NCBI RefSeq assembly: GCF_001673405.1
Contig: NZ_LZLV01000043.1
Span: forward strand, 1 to 64,000
DNA length: 64,000 bases
Source of the DNA: Mycobacterium sp. 1245111.1
GTDB taxonomy: Bacteria > Actinomycetota > Actinomycetes > Mycobacteriales > Mycobacteriaceae
Reading direction: 5' to 3'
Shown here: piece by piece, positions 19,166-26,368 of the stretch
How positions within the stretch are numbered: the first letter of the stretch is position 1
Layout: the number at the start of each line of letters is the position of its first letter
The notes under the pieces: generated by a model
Told to the model about the DNA's origin: nothing
Database searches by the model: none
The model's input: only the letters and a program-made list of their open reading frames with translations
Translations under genes and position numbers: made by a program

Positions 19166-20460
19166 GCCGGTCGCAGAATGCGCCAGCCGTCCGGCTCGAC
19201 GGTCAGCTTATGGACCACCTCCTGCGGCGGCGCCCCGCTGCCGGCGATCACCTCCGCCGCACCGGAGTCCAACCGCACGGTCATGGGCTTGTCGTCGATA
19301 TTGAGCGCAACGGTCAACGCCTGATCGCCACGGCTGGTCCGGTACACATATTGCCGATTGTCGAGCTTCAGCGCCGATGTCGACGCGCCGTGCAGCCACG
19401 GGTGCCGTCGCCGCAGACCGACCAGGTACTGGTGCAGCGACCACGTCTGGACACCACGCTCATCGAGTGGGGCAGGGGGAGAGCCGAATTCGGGCCGCAC
19501 CGCGTCGTCGCCGCCGAATCGTTCCTCTTTGACGCCGCGATATCCGAGCTCGTCGCCGGCGTAGATGCTAGGGACGCCGCCGACGGTCATCAGAATGACC
19601 AGGGCATGGGCGAGATGCTCGGGACGCTCGAGTTGGCTTGCGATACGGGTGACGTCGTGATTGCCGATAAAGGTCAGCGGCGCAAAGGTTTCCAAGAATT
19701 TGCTGTGCCGCTGCAGGGCATGATCCAGTTCGAAGAAGTTGCCGTCGTTGAGGCCACTCCAGATCGCTTTCCACAACTCGTACTGGGTGGCCGAGTCGAA
19801 TCCGGTGTCACGCACCACTGCGGCGTAGTCACCGTGAATCAGCTCGCCGACAAACCAGGCATCCGGGTGCGACTGACGGACCCGCGGTAACACCGCATTC
19901 CAGAAATGCTGCGGCACAGCGTAAGCCGCATCCAGCCGCCAACCGTCAGCCCCCCGATTCAGCCAGTGCGCCATCACGTCGGCGGTGTAGTCGACGACCT
20001 CGGGGTTGTCGTGGTTGAGCGTGATCAGGCCGTCGTGGCCCTCGAAGGTATGGAATTGGCCCACTCGCCCGCGAAACCAGCGCGCGGCCGCGTCGTCATT
20101 GACCGCCTCGCGGTAACGCGGAAACTCGGTGCCGACGTGGTTGAACACCCCGTCCAGCAGCACCCGTAACCCGCGCCGGCGGGCCTCGGCGATCAGGTGG
20201 TCGAAGTCGTCGTCGTCGCCGAGGCGCGGGTCGATGCGGTAGTGATCGGTGGTGTCGTATCCATGGCTGCGTGAGGCGAAGATCGGCCCGAGCGCGATTC
20301 CGGAAGCGCCCAACTCGATCGCGTGGTCGAACCAGTCGACCAGGCGCCGCAGTCGATGCTCGTGAGCATCCGGGGGCGCCGCGGCCGGAAACGCGCCCAC
20401 GAAACCGAGCGGGTACGCGTGCCACCAGATCACATGCTCGACCCAGCCGGACGCGGTCAT
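19162..20460 (-). CDS. GH13 alpha-amylase-family glycoside hydrolase
   Basis: 432 residues from the ATG at 20460. It is a GH13 barrel: LLDGVFNHVG (region I), DGWRLDAAYAV with the nucleophile Asp (region II), WFVGELIHG with the acid Glu (region III) and FIGNHDVTRI (region IV), plus a short C-terminal beta domain. There is no signal peptide, so it acts inside the cell on maltooligosaccharides, trehalose or glycogen-derived sugars; the exact bond cannot be read from sequence. The start overlaps the stop of the deaminase by 4 bp (ATGA), so the pair is translationally coupled, although a functional link is not evident. Confidence 0.87.
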   Translation of the reverse strand: MTASGWVEHVIWWHAYPLGFVGAFPAAAPPDAHEHRLRRLVDWFDHAIELGASGIALGPIFASRSHGYDTTDHYRIDPRLGDDDDFDHLIAEARRRGLRVLLDGVFNHVGTEFPRYREAVNDDAAARWFRGRVGQFHTFEGHDGLITLNHDNPEVVDYTADVMAHWLNRGADGWRLDAAYAVPQHFWNAVLPRVRQSHPDAWFVGELIHGDYAAVVRDTGFDSATQYELWKAIWSGLNDGNFFELDHALQRHSKFLETFAPLTFIGNHDVTRIASQLERPEHLAHALVILMTVGGVPSIYAGDELGYRGVKEERFGGDDAVRPEFGSPPAPLDERGVQTWSLHQYLVGLRRRHPWLHGASTSALKLDNRQYVYRTSRGDQALTVALNIDDKPMTVRLDSGAAEVIAGSGAPPQEVVHKLTVEPDGWRILRPA

Positions 20461-20936
20461 CGCCGGTACCTGGCTTCGTACAGCGCTCTCATCTCCTCGT
20501 CGAGTTCGGGTACCGGGCCATCGACCACCGCGCGTGGCACCACCGTGGTGATCGGCATCATCGCCACCGGCAGGGCCGGCGCATGCCATTCGGTCAGCAA
20601 CTTCGCCAGCTGTTCGTTCGACGTCGCGTACACGATGCGCCCCAGACCCGCCCAGGCATGCGCGGCCGCGCACATCGGGCAGTGCTCGCACGACGTGTAC
20701 AAGGTGGCGCGAATGCGTTGCACCGGAGCCATGTTCGCGACCGCCCACCGGATGACGCCCAGCTCGGCATGCAACGTCTGGTCGCGATCGGTGACGCGGT
20801 TGTGGTCCTCGTACAACACCCGCCCGTCGGCGCCCACCAGCACCGCACCGAAGGGACCGTGTCCGGCTTCCAGTGCGGTGCGGGCAAGCTCGACGCAGCG
20901 TTGCAGCTGCTGCCGATCGACGTCGGTGACGACCAC
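20457..20936 (-). CDS. Cytidine/guanine-type nucleoside deaminase
   Basis: 159 residues from GTG. The zinc deaminase motifs are present: HAELGVIRWA (His ligand and catalytic Glu) and SCEHCPMCAAAHAW with both Cys ligands; the usual Pro before the first Cys is His here. The GHGPFGAVLVGADGRVLYEDHNRV substrate strand resembles guanine deaminase and tRNA-adenosine-deaminase relatives. It removes an amino group from a base or nucleoside; guanine is the most likely substrate by resemblance. Upstream member of a two-gene unit with the GH13 enzyme (4-bp overlap). Confidence 0.85.
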   Translation of the reverse strand: MVVTDVDRQQLQRCVELARTALEAGHGPFGAVLVGADGRVLYEDHNRVTDRDQTLHAELGVIRWAVANMAPVQRIRATLYTSCEHCPMCAAAHAWAGLGRIVYATSNEQLAKLLTEWHAPALPVAMMPITTVVPRAVVDGPVPELDEEMRALYEARYRR

Positions 20937-20960
20937 AAGCCCGGAGTCTACGGGCGAGGG

Positions 20961-21497
20961 CTATCCGGCGGTCGCCAGCGTTTGCGCGGTGGTGATCGCC
21001 TGGGCGACGCCGGCGACGATCGCCGCCGCCTTCAGCGCCTCCAGAATCGCCTCGCGGTCGACGCCCGCCTCACGTAAGGCGTGCTCGTGCGCGGTCACGC
21101 AGTGTTCACAGCCGTTGATCGACGAGACGGCGAACGACCACAACTCGAAGTTCGCCTTGGCCACGCCTGGGTTGCCGATGATGTTCATCCGCAACCCCGG
21201 GCGCAGGTCGTCGTATTTGCCGTCCAGGAAGCCGCGGCCCCGATAGAACACGTTGTTCATGCCCATGATCGACGCGGCGCCCAGTGCCGCCTGGTAGGCC
21301 TCGGCCGACAACTCGTCGGCCGCCTCGGCACCAATCTCGGCCAGCACCTGGGTGTTTCGCGTCGCGGCGGCGCTTGCCAGCAACGTGCCCCATAGCTGTT
21401 CGGTGTCGAGCACGGTGCTACGGCTGATCGAGCCGAGGTTGAGCTTGAGGTCCTTGGCGTACTCGGGCAATGACTCCTTGAGGTTTTCGATACTCAT
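20961..21497 (-). CDS. ahpD: Alkyl hydroperoxide reductase AhpD
   Basis: 178 residues. The active site of mycobacterial AhpD is intact: Glu118 in FELW, Cys130 and Cys133 in [12 protein letters not shown] and His137. AhpD is a disulfide adaptor, reduced through lipoamide/SucB, that regenerates AhpC, and it has weak peroxidase activity itself. It lies 27 bp downstream of ahpC on the same strand, so it is the second gene of an ahpCD operon driven from the oxyR-ahpC divergent region. Confidence 0.96.
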   Translation of the reverse strand: MSIENLKESLPEYAKDLKLNLGSISRSTVLDTEQLWGTLLASAAATRNTQVLAEIGAEAADELSAEAYQAALGAASIMGMNNVFYRGRGFLDGKYDDLRPGLRMNIIGNPGVAKANFELWSFAVSSINGCEHCVTAHEHALREAGVDREAILEALKAAAIVAGVAQAITTAQTLATAG

Positions 21498-21524
21498 GTG
21501 CGCGCTTCCTCCGATCAGACTCGA

Positions 21525-22112
21525 TTAAGCCGAGGCCTTCAGTAATTCACCCGCGTCCAGCGTCGGGTCACCCTTGCGCCAGTTGCACGCGCACAGCTCA
21601 TCGGACTGCAGGGCATCGAGCACACGCAGCACCTCGTCGACGTTGCGGCCCACCGAACCGGCGGTCACCGAGACGAACTGGATTTCGTTGTTCGGGTCGA
21701 CGATGTACGTGACGCGGTCGGCAACGCCGTCCTTGTTGAGCGCACCGGTGGCCTCGACCAGCTCCCTCTTGATGTCCGAAAGCATCGGGAACGGAAGCTT
21801 TTTCAGGTCTTCATGCTGAGCGCGCCACTGGAAGTGCACGAATTCGCTGTCCACCGAAACACCGAGCACCTGGGTGTCGCGGTCGATGAACTCGTCGTTC
21901 AGCTTGCCGAAGGCGGCGATTTCGGTGGGGCACACGAAGGTGAAGTCCTTCGGCCAGAAGAAGACGACCCGCCACTTGCCCTCGAAGTCGCCGCTGGAGA
22001 TCGTGGTGAAGTAGTCTTCGGGCTGTTGCGCGTCGATCTTGGAAAGGTCGCCCCCGATCAACGCCGTCAGCTCGTAGGCCGGGAATTGGTCGCCGATAGT
22101 CAGCAGTGCCAT
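21525..22112 (-). CDS. ahpC: Alkyl hydroperoxide reductase AhpC (peroxiredoxin)
   Basis: 195 residues. Peroxidatic Cys61 is in [14 protein letters not shown], and the resolving pair Cys174/Cys176 in [10 protein letters not shown] matches the unusual three-Cys mycobacterial AhpC. It reduces hydrogen peroxide, organic peroxides and peroxynitrite, with AhpD as reductant. A GGAGGAG ribosome-binding site lies 5 bp before the ATG. It is divergent from an intact oxyR, which should make it peroxide-inducible, unlike M. tuberculosis, where oxyR is inactive and ahpC is nearly silent. Confidence 0.97.
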   Translation of the reverse strand: MALLTIGDQFPAYELTALIGGDLSKIDAQQPEDYFTTISSGDFEGKWRVVFFWPKDFTFVCPTEIAAFGKLNDEFIDRDTQVLGVSVDSEFVHFQWRAQHEDLKKLPFPMLSDIKRELVEATGALNKDGVADRVTYIVDPNNEIQFVSVTAGSVGRNVDEVLRVLDALQSDELCACNWRKGDPTLDAGELLKASA

Positions 22113-22207
22113 GTCGCTCCTCCACTCAAATTGGATTTAGTCAAGATTTTGCTTCTTCCAGCATGCCCGATTCACACTTTGAACAAAAGGTGATCTTTCC
22201 CACTATA

Positions 22208-22228
22208 CTGATAGGTATGACCGATAAG
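22208..22228 (+). promoter_or_regulatory. Probable OxyR operator centred on the oxyR start codon
   Basis: Read on the ahpC strand the site is CTTATCGGT-N3-ACCTATCAG, a 9-3-9 inverted repeat with 7 of 9 positions symmetric. As I recall, a mycobacterial OxyR site was described as cttatcggc-N3-gccgataag, which this fits closely. The three-base centre is the ATG of oxyR itself. A TATAGT hexamer directly beside it on the ahpC strand (22202-22207) could be the ahpC -10 box. Autorepression of oxyR and activation of ahpC from one site is inferred. Confidence 0.7.
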
Positions 22229-23152
22229 AGTTATCAGCCGACGATCGCCGGACTCCGCGCGTTCGTCGCCGTCGCCGAGAAGCAGCACTTCGGTAGCGCC
22301 GCAACGACTCTCGGCGTCAGCCAATCGACCTTGTCGCAGGCGCTCTCGGCCCTGGAGACCGGGCTCGGAGTGCAGTTGGTGGAACGCTCTACCCGTCGCG
22401 TCTTCCTGACGGCCGAAGGCCACGCGCTATTGCCACAGGCCCAGGTGGTGATCGAGGCGGCGACCGCGTTTACCGCGGCCGCCGCGGGATCGGCCGACCC
22501 ATTGAACGGCACCATCCGGCTCGGCTTGATTCCGACCGTGGCGCCCTACGTATTGCCGACATTGCTTGCCGGGCTGGACGATCGACTGCCCGGACTGACG
22601 CTGCGGGTGATCGAGGACCAGACCGAACGGCTGCTGATCGGGCTGCGTGAGGGCTCAGTCGACGCGGCGCTGATCGCTCTGCCCGCCGAAACCGGCGGCA
22701 TCGCCGAAATTCCGATCTACGACGAAGATTTCGTGCTGGCGCTGCCACCCGGCCATCCGCTGGCGGGTCGGAAACGTGTGCCGCCCGCCGCGCTGGCCGA
22801 GCTACCGTTGCTGCTACTCGACGAGGGACACTGCCTGCGCGATCAGGCCCTGGATGTCTGTCGCAAAGCGGGCGTGCACGCCGAACTGGCGAACACCCGG
22901 GCCGCGTCGCTGGCCACCGCCGTGCAGTGCGTCGCGGGCGGGCTGGGCGTGACGTTGATCCCGCAGAGCGCGGTGCCCGTGGAGACCGTGCGCAGTCGCC
23001 TGGACCTGGCGTACTTCGCCACGCCGCGGCCCGGCAGGCGGATCGGGTTGGTGTTTCGCTCGTCCAGTGGACGTGAAGGGCCGTACCGCCAACTTGCCGG
23101 TCTGATCGGCGAGCTGCTCGCTGGCGACCAGCAAGTACGCCCCGTCAGGTAG
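22217..23152 (+). CDS. oxyR: LysR-family hydrogen-peroxide sensor OxyR (intact)
   Basis: 311 residues. N-terminal winged helix (about 1-65) with [22 protein letters not shown]; effector domain with [10 protein letters not shown] and the two Cys regions expected of Oxy[14 protein letters not shown] (Cys about 207 and 215). Peroxide forms a disulfide between such cysteines, and the oxidised protein activates ahpC. The frame is uninterrupted; by memory, oxyR of the M. tuberculosis complex carries several inactivating lesions and M. leprae keeps it. The ATG at 22217 is chosen because it sits at the LysR N-terminus; the longer frame is the ahpC leader. Confidence 0.95.
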   Translation: MTDKSYQPTIAGLRAFVAVAEKQHFGSAATTLGVSQSTLSQALSALETGLGVQLVERSTRRVFLTAEGHALLPQAQVVIEAATAFTAAAAGSADPLNGTIRLGLIPTVAPYVLPTLLAGLDDRLPGLTLRVIEDQTERLLIGLREGSVDAALIALPAETGGIAEIPIYDEDFVLALPPGHPLAGRKRVPPAALAELPLLLLDEGHCLRDQALDVCRKAGVHAELANTRAASLATAVQCVAGGLGVTLIPQSAVPVETVRSRLDLAYFATPRPGRRIGLVFRSSSGREGPYRQLAGLIGELLAGDQQVRPVR

Positions 23153-23180
23153 CCAGACCCACCCCAGTATCGCGGTCGAA

Positions 23181-23194
23181 GTGAACGTGTTCTA
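23181..23194 (+). promoter_or_regulatory. KstR-like motif before the PaaI thioesterase
   Basis: GTGAACGTGTTCTA fits TnnAACnnGTTnnA except for the first base. It ends 11 bp before the ATG at 23205, and the same GTGTTCTAGTTT string occurs upstream of the nitronate monooxygenase (52741). There is no ribosome-binding site between it and the ATG, so the transcript may be leaderless. Assignment to KstR is inferred from the motif. Confidence 0.45.
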
Positions 23195-23204
23195 GTTTCG
23201 CTAG

Positions 23205-23837
23205 ATGTTGGACTTCACCCTCGAAGACCTCAGCGCCGAGGACGTCGAACGGCTACGGGCGGTCTACCAGCCTCTCGCGGAGTCGGTTCGGGCGTTGATC
23301 GACGCGACGATCAGGACCGAGGTGGACGCCGATACCGTCGCGGCGGCCAAGGCCGAAATCGACTCGGCCACAGCACGTTTGCGCCACCGGCAGACCGAGG
23401 GAAGCTTCGGTGTGCGCTATCTGGCCACGGGTGAGCGGATGGCCTGGGGCAACGCCGTCATCGGCATCCGCAATCCGCTCGCGCCGCCGGTGCAGATCCA
23501 CCGCGACGACTCCGGTGCATCGGTGTGCGACTTCCATCTCGGCGCCGCGTACGAAGGACCTCCCGGTCACGTCCATGGCGGCGTGGCCGCGCTGGTACTG
23601 GATCACCTGCTGGGGGAGGCCGCCAGCGACGGCATCAATCCGCGCCTGACCGGCACCATCAACTTCCGCTACGTGCGGGCGACCCGGCTCGGGGACCTGC
23701 ATGCCGAGGCCCGCATCAGCCGCACCGAGGGCGTGAAGACCTACGCCGTCGGCCACCTCGCCGACGCAGAGGGAGTCACCGTCGAGGCCGAAGGCGTATT
23801 CATCCAGCCGCGCTGGGCGCGGGAACCCTCGGAATAG
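23205..23837 (+). CDS. PaaI-family hotdog thioesterase
   Basis: 210 residues. The hotdog core holds GPPGHVHGGVAALVLDHLLGEAAS (about 123-146), the HGG motif of PaaI/YbgC acyl-CoA thioesterases, followed by NFRYVRATRLGDLHAEARI. An extra ~85-residue helical N-terminus precedes it. It hydrolyses acyl-CoA thioesters, probably of ring or branched substrates. It is the first of three same-strand genes (thioesterase, EthD-like, enoyl-CoA hydratase) with 9-10 bp spacing, pointing to a small acyl-CoA catabolic operon, possibly KstR-controlled. Confidence 0.83.
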   Translation: MLDFTLEDLSAEDVERLRAVYQPLAESVRALIDATIRTEVDADTVAAAKAEIDSATARLRHRQTEGSFGVRYLATGERMAWGNAVIGIRNPLAPPVQIHRDDSGASVCDFHLGAAYEGPPGHVHGGVAALVLDHLLGEAASDGINPRLTGTINFRYVRATRLGDLHAEARISRTEGVKTYAVGHLADAEGVTVEAEGVFIQPRWAREPSE

Positions 23838-23846
23838 GTTGCGGCC

Positions 23847-24545
23847 ATGGAAAAGGTAGTGACGCTGCTCAGGGCCGCAGACCGCGACGAGGAGTGGTGC
23901 CAACGGCAGCGCGGACCGGTCGCCGAGGCCATTCTTCGGCTCGGGGTCCAGGGCCTGACCGTCAACGTCCGAGACCACGCAGTGCGTCATTCACTGATGA
24001 CGCTGACGACGCTCGACCCGCCGGTCGCCGCGGTGGTGAGCATCTGGACCCAGCAGTGCTACGGCGATCAGATCTCAGCCGCGCTGCGCTTGCTGGAAAT
24101 GGAGTGCGATCACCTCGCGGCCTACCTGGTCACCGAATCCAACCCGCGTCTGGCGCCGCTCGAACTAGGCCAGCGCACAACGGGTTTGGCTAACATCGCC
24201 TTGTTGCGTCGGCCGGCCGAGCTGGATCACGCGACCTGGCTGCAACGCTGGCAGCACGATCACACGTCGGTGGCGATCGAGACGCAATCCACCTTCGGCT
24301 ACACGCAGAATCCGGTGGTGCGCGCGCTGACGCCGGATGCGCCGCAGCTGGCCGGCATCGTCGAGGAACTGTTCCCGATCGAGGCCGTCACCGACCTGCA
24401 GGCGTTCTTCGGCGCCGCCGACGATGCCGACCTGCAGCAGCGGCTGGCCCGAATGGTCGCCAGCACTTCGGCTTTCGGCGCCAACGAGAACATCGACACG
24501 GTGCCGACCAGTCGCTACGTGCTCAAGACACCCTTCAACGGTTGA
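23847..24545 (+). CDS. EthD-domain-like protein
   Basis: 232 residues, ATG at 23847, 9 bp after the thioesterase. It looks like two dimeric alpha+beta barrel (ferredoxin-like) units in tandem: EKVVTLLRAADRDEEWCQRQRGP at the start, and GLANIALLRRPAELDHATWLQRWQHDHT (about 112-139) recalling the EthD pattern, with a shared 'WxxRWxxDH' feel. EthD-type proteins assist ring or ether degradation, but the exact role is unknown. Probably the Rv1874 homologue. The linked enoyl-CoA hydratase and thioesterase suggest a catabolic job. Confidence 0.6.
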   Translation: MEKVVTLLRAADRDEEWCQRQRGPVAEAILRLGVQGLTVNVRDHAVRHSLMTLTTLDPPVAAVVSIWTQQCYGDQISAALRLLEMECDHLAAYLVTESNPRLAPLELGQRTTGLANIALLRRPAELDHATWLQRWQHDHTSVAIETQSTFGYTQNPVVRALTPDAPQLAGIVEELFPIEAVTDLQAFFGAADDADLQQRLARMVASTSAFGANENIDTVPTSRYVLKTPFNG

Positions 24546-24554
24546 GGAGACCCG

Positions 24555-25313
24555 GTGATACTCCAGATCGATGACGAAAACCGGGTCCGCACCCTCACGC
24601 TGAACCGGCCCGACGCGCTCAACGCGTTCAACGAGGCGCTCTACCAAGCGACCGCCGAGGCGTTGCACCAGGCTGCCGAGGATCCCGACGTCGCCGTGGT
24701 GCTGCTGACCGGAGCCGGACGCGCATTCAGTGCCGGCAACGACCTCAAAGAGATGCAGGCCCGCATCACCGATCCCGCAATGGCCAACCAAGGCTCACAT
24801 TTCACCACGATGATCGACGCCCTGACCCGGTTTCCCAAGCCACTGATCTGCGCGGTCAACGGCGTCGGTGTCGGCATCGGTACCACCATTCTGGGTTACG
24901 CGGACCTGGCATTCATGTCGTCGACGGCCCGGCTGAAATGTCCGTTCACCAGCCTGGGCGTGGCACCGGAGGCGGCGTCGTCGTATCTGCTGCCGCGGTT
25001 GATCGGCCGGCAGAACGCGGCCTGGATGCTGATGTCCTCGGAGTGGGTGAGCGCGCAGCAGGCGCTGACCATGGGGATGGTCTGGAAGGTGTGCGAACCC
25101 GACGAGTTGCTTGCCGAGGCGCGCGGGCATGCCGAAATCCTGGCCTCGCGGTCGATTCCAAGCCTGATCGCTGTCAAGCAGTCGATGGTCGAGCCCACTC
25201 TGCCGCACATCGCCGCGGCGACGGAGCGCGAAAATGCGCATTTCGCAGAGCTTTTGGGCGGTCAGGCGAACGCGGCGGCGCTGGCGGATTTCACCGCCAA
25301 GCGGGGGAGTTGA
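24555..25313 (+). CDS. Enoyl-CoA hydratase/isomerase
   Basis: 252 residues from GTG, preceded by TTGAGGAGACCCG. Crotonase fold: LNRPDALNAFNEALY, the oxyanion loop GRAFSAGNDLKEMQ and NGVGVGIGTTILGYADLAF, then LGVAPEAASSYLLPRLIG, which retains the second catalytic Glu. The first catalytic Glu of classic hydratases is replaced (GYADLAF), a pattern more like the delta3,delta2-enoyl-CoA isomerase branch. It should act on unsaturated acyl-CoAs from beta-oxidation. Last gene of the thioesterase/EthD-like operon. Confidence 0.86.
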   Translation: MILQIDDENRVRTLTLNRPDALNAFNEALYQATAEALHQAAEDPDVAVVLLTGAGRAFSAGNDLKEMQARITDPAMANQGSHFTTMIDALTRFPKPLICAVNGVGVGIGTTILGYADLAFMSSTARLKCPFTSLGVAPEAASSYLLPRLIGRQNAAWMLMSSEWVSAQQALTMGMVWKVCEPDELLAEARGHAEILASRSIPSLIAVKQSMVEPTLPHIAAATERENAHFAELLGGQANAAALADFTAKRGS

Positions 25314-25316
25314 CCA

Positions 25317-25499
25317 CTAGCTCCCGGTGGGTTGCAGCTGAGCCGCGGCCTCGATGATCGCCCGTACCGTGCGCCGGCAACGGCCGCAGTCCAGGCCGGC
25401 GCCGCATCTCGCGGCGACCTCCTTGGAGGTTGACGCGCCGTCGGCCACCGCATCGGAGACGGTCTGGCTGGTGACACCTTCGCAGAGGCAGACGTACAC
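25317..25499 (-). CDS. bfd: Bacterioferritin-associated ferredoxin
   Basis: 60 residues from the GTG at 25499, which has GGGAGG 6 bp upstream; the longer frame to 25529 covers that site. The [2Fe-2S] Bfd fold shows YVCLCEGVTSQTV with Cys-x-Cys and RCGAGLDCGRCRRTV with two more Cys (CxxC). Bfd proteins give electrons to bacterioferritin so that stored iron can be released. It is divergent from bfrA with a 350-bp region between, and two iron boxes lie 47-90 bp upstream of it. Confidence 0.87.
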   Translation of the reverse strand: MYVCLCEGVTSQTVSDAVADGASTSKEVAARCGAGLDCGRCRRTVRAIIEAAAQLQPTGS

Positions 25500-25545
25500 G
25501 AGAACCTCCCGCCTTCGAGTCTCCGACAACCGACCGGACTACGTA

Positions 25546-25564
25546 TTAGCCGAGTCTAACCTAA
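25546..25564 (-). promoter_or_regulatory. IdeR-type iron box 1
   Basis: TTAGGTTAGACTCGGCTAA on the bfd strand matches 15 of 19 positions of the mycobacterial IdeR consensus TTAGGTTAGGCTAACCTAA as I remember it. It lies 47 bp upstream of bfd and about 290 bp upstream of bfrA. IdeR with Fe2+ represses uptake genes and activates bacterioferritin. The match is seen directly; binding is inferred. Confidence 0.65.
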
Positions 25565-25569
25565 CTAGG

Positions 25570-25588
25570 TTCGTAAAGGCTAACCTAA
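25570..25588 (-). promoter_or_regulatory. IdeR-type iron box 2
   Basis: TTAGGTTAGCCTTTACGAA matches the IdeR consensus at 14 of 19 positions, with an intact left half TTAGGTTAG. It is 24 bp from box 1 in the same orientation, giving a tandem pair as described for the M. tuberculosis bfrA promoter. Between them AACCTA-AC-TAGGTT forms a perfect 6-2-6 palindrome (25558-25571). Confidence 0.6.
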
Positions 25589-25849
25589 CTTCGGGCCGTG
25601 GGGGCGTCGAGTCCGGGTTGCCCGAGCCAATCCGTATGTCTGATGCCCGGGAAATCGATTCGATCGGGCGCAGACATCTGTGCCGGGCATGCTCCGGCGG
25701 ATTTGTGGGCACCGGCCGAAATCGCCGTCAGCAATGGTTTGGCTTAGTTAGGGAATGCTGTCCGAAGTGAGTATTACCTTCGGTGACAAGGGTTTTGACC
25801 TGCGGTAGCGTGACTCCGACATGCGCTGCGGCGATCTAGACGAGGAGTA
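25589..25849. other. Leader region of bfrA
   Basis: About 260 bp between the iron boxes and bfrA. I see no gene. It holds a TTAGTTAGGGAATG string near 25745 that resembles half of an iron box but lacks the second half, and TTGACC at 25794 that could be a -35 element, without a convincing -10. GAGGAG before the bfrA ATG is the ribosome-binding site. Confidence 0.4.
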
Positions 25850-26350
25850 ATGGTGCAAGGCGACCCCGAGGTTTTACGTCTACTCAATGAGCAATTGACC
25901 AGCGAGCTCACCGCAATCAATCAGTATTTTCTGCACTCTAAAATGCAAGAGAATTGGGGATTCACCGAGCTGGCCGGCCACACCCGCGCCGAATCGTTCG
26001 ACGAGATGCGCCACGCCGAGGCGATCACCGACCGGATCCTGCTGCTGGACGGGCTGCCGAACTACCAGCGCCTCTTCTCGCTGCGCATCGGCCAGACCCT
26101 GCGCGAACAGTTCGAAGCCGACCTGGCGATCGAGTACGAGGTGCTCAACCGCCTCAAGCCCGGCGTCATCATGTGCCGCGAGAAGCAGGACTCGACCAGC
26201 GCCTTCCTGCTCGAAGGCATCATCGCCGACGAGGAAAACCACGTCGATTACCTGGAGACCCAGCTGCAGCTGATGGACAAGCTCGGCGAGGAGCTGTATT
26301 CGGCTCAGTGCGTCTCGCGTCCGCCGACGACGGGTCAAGCCGGAGACTGA
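25850..26350 (+). CDS. bfrA: Bacterioferritin BfrA
   Basis: 166 residues from ATG; the next codon, GTG, would give the MQGDPEVL start I remember for M. tuberculosis BfrA. Four-helix ferritin with the ferroxidase ligands Glu18 (SELTAINQ), Glu51 and His54 and the haem ligand Met52 in ESFDEMRHAEA, and DEENHVDYLETQ on helix 4 (numbered from the GTG). It forms a 24-subunit haem-binding shell that oxidises and stores iron. Likely activated by iron-loaded IdeR. Partner Bfd is encoded divergently. Confidence 0.96.
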   Translation: MVQGDPEVLRLLNEQLTSELTAINQYFLHSKMQENWGFTELAGHTRAESFDEMRHAEAITDRILLLDGLPNYQRLFSLRIGQTLREQFEADLAIEYEVLNRLKPGVIMCREKQDSTSAFLLEGIIADEENHVDYLETQLQLMDKLGEELYSAQCVSRPPTTGQAGD

Positions 26351-26368
26351 CGGGTATAGCTGCTGCGT

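Noticed and set aside
25741..25765. Third IdeR box close to bfrA.
   Set aside because: The string TTAGTTAGGGAATG lacks the right half of the consensus and needs a gap to align.
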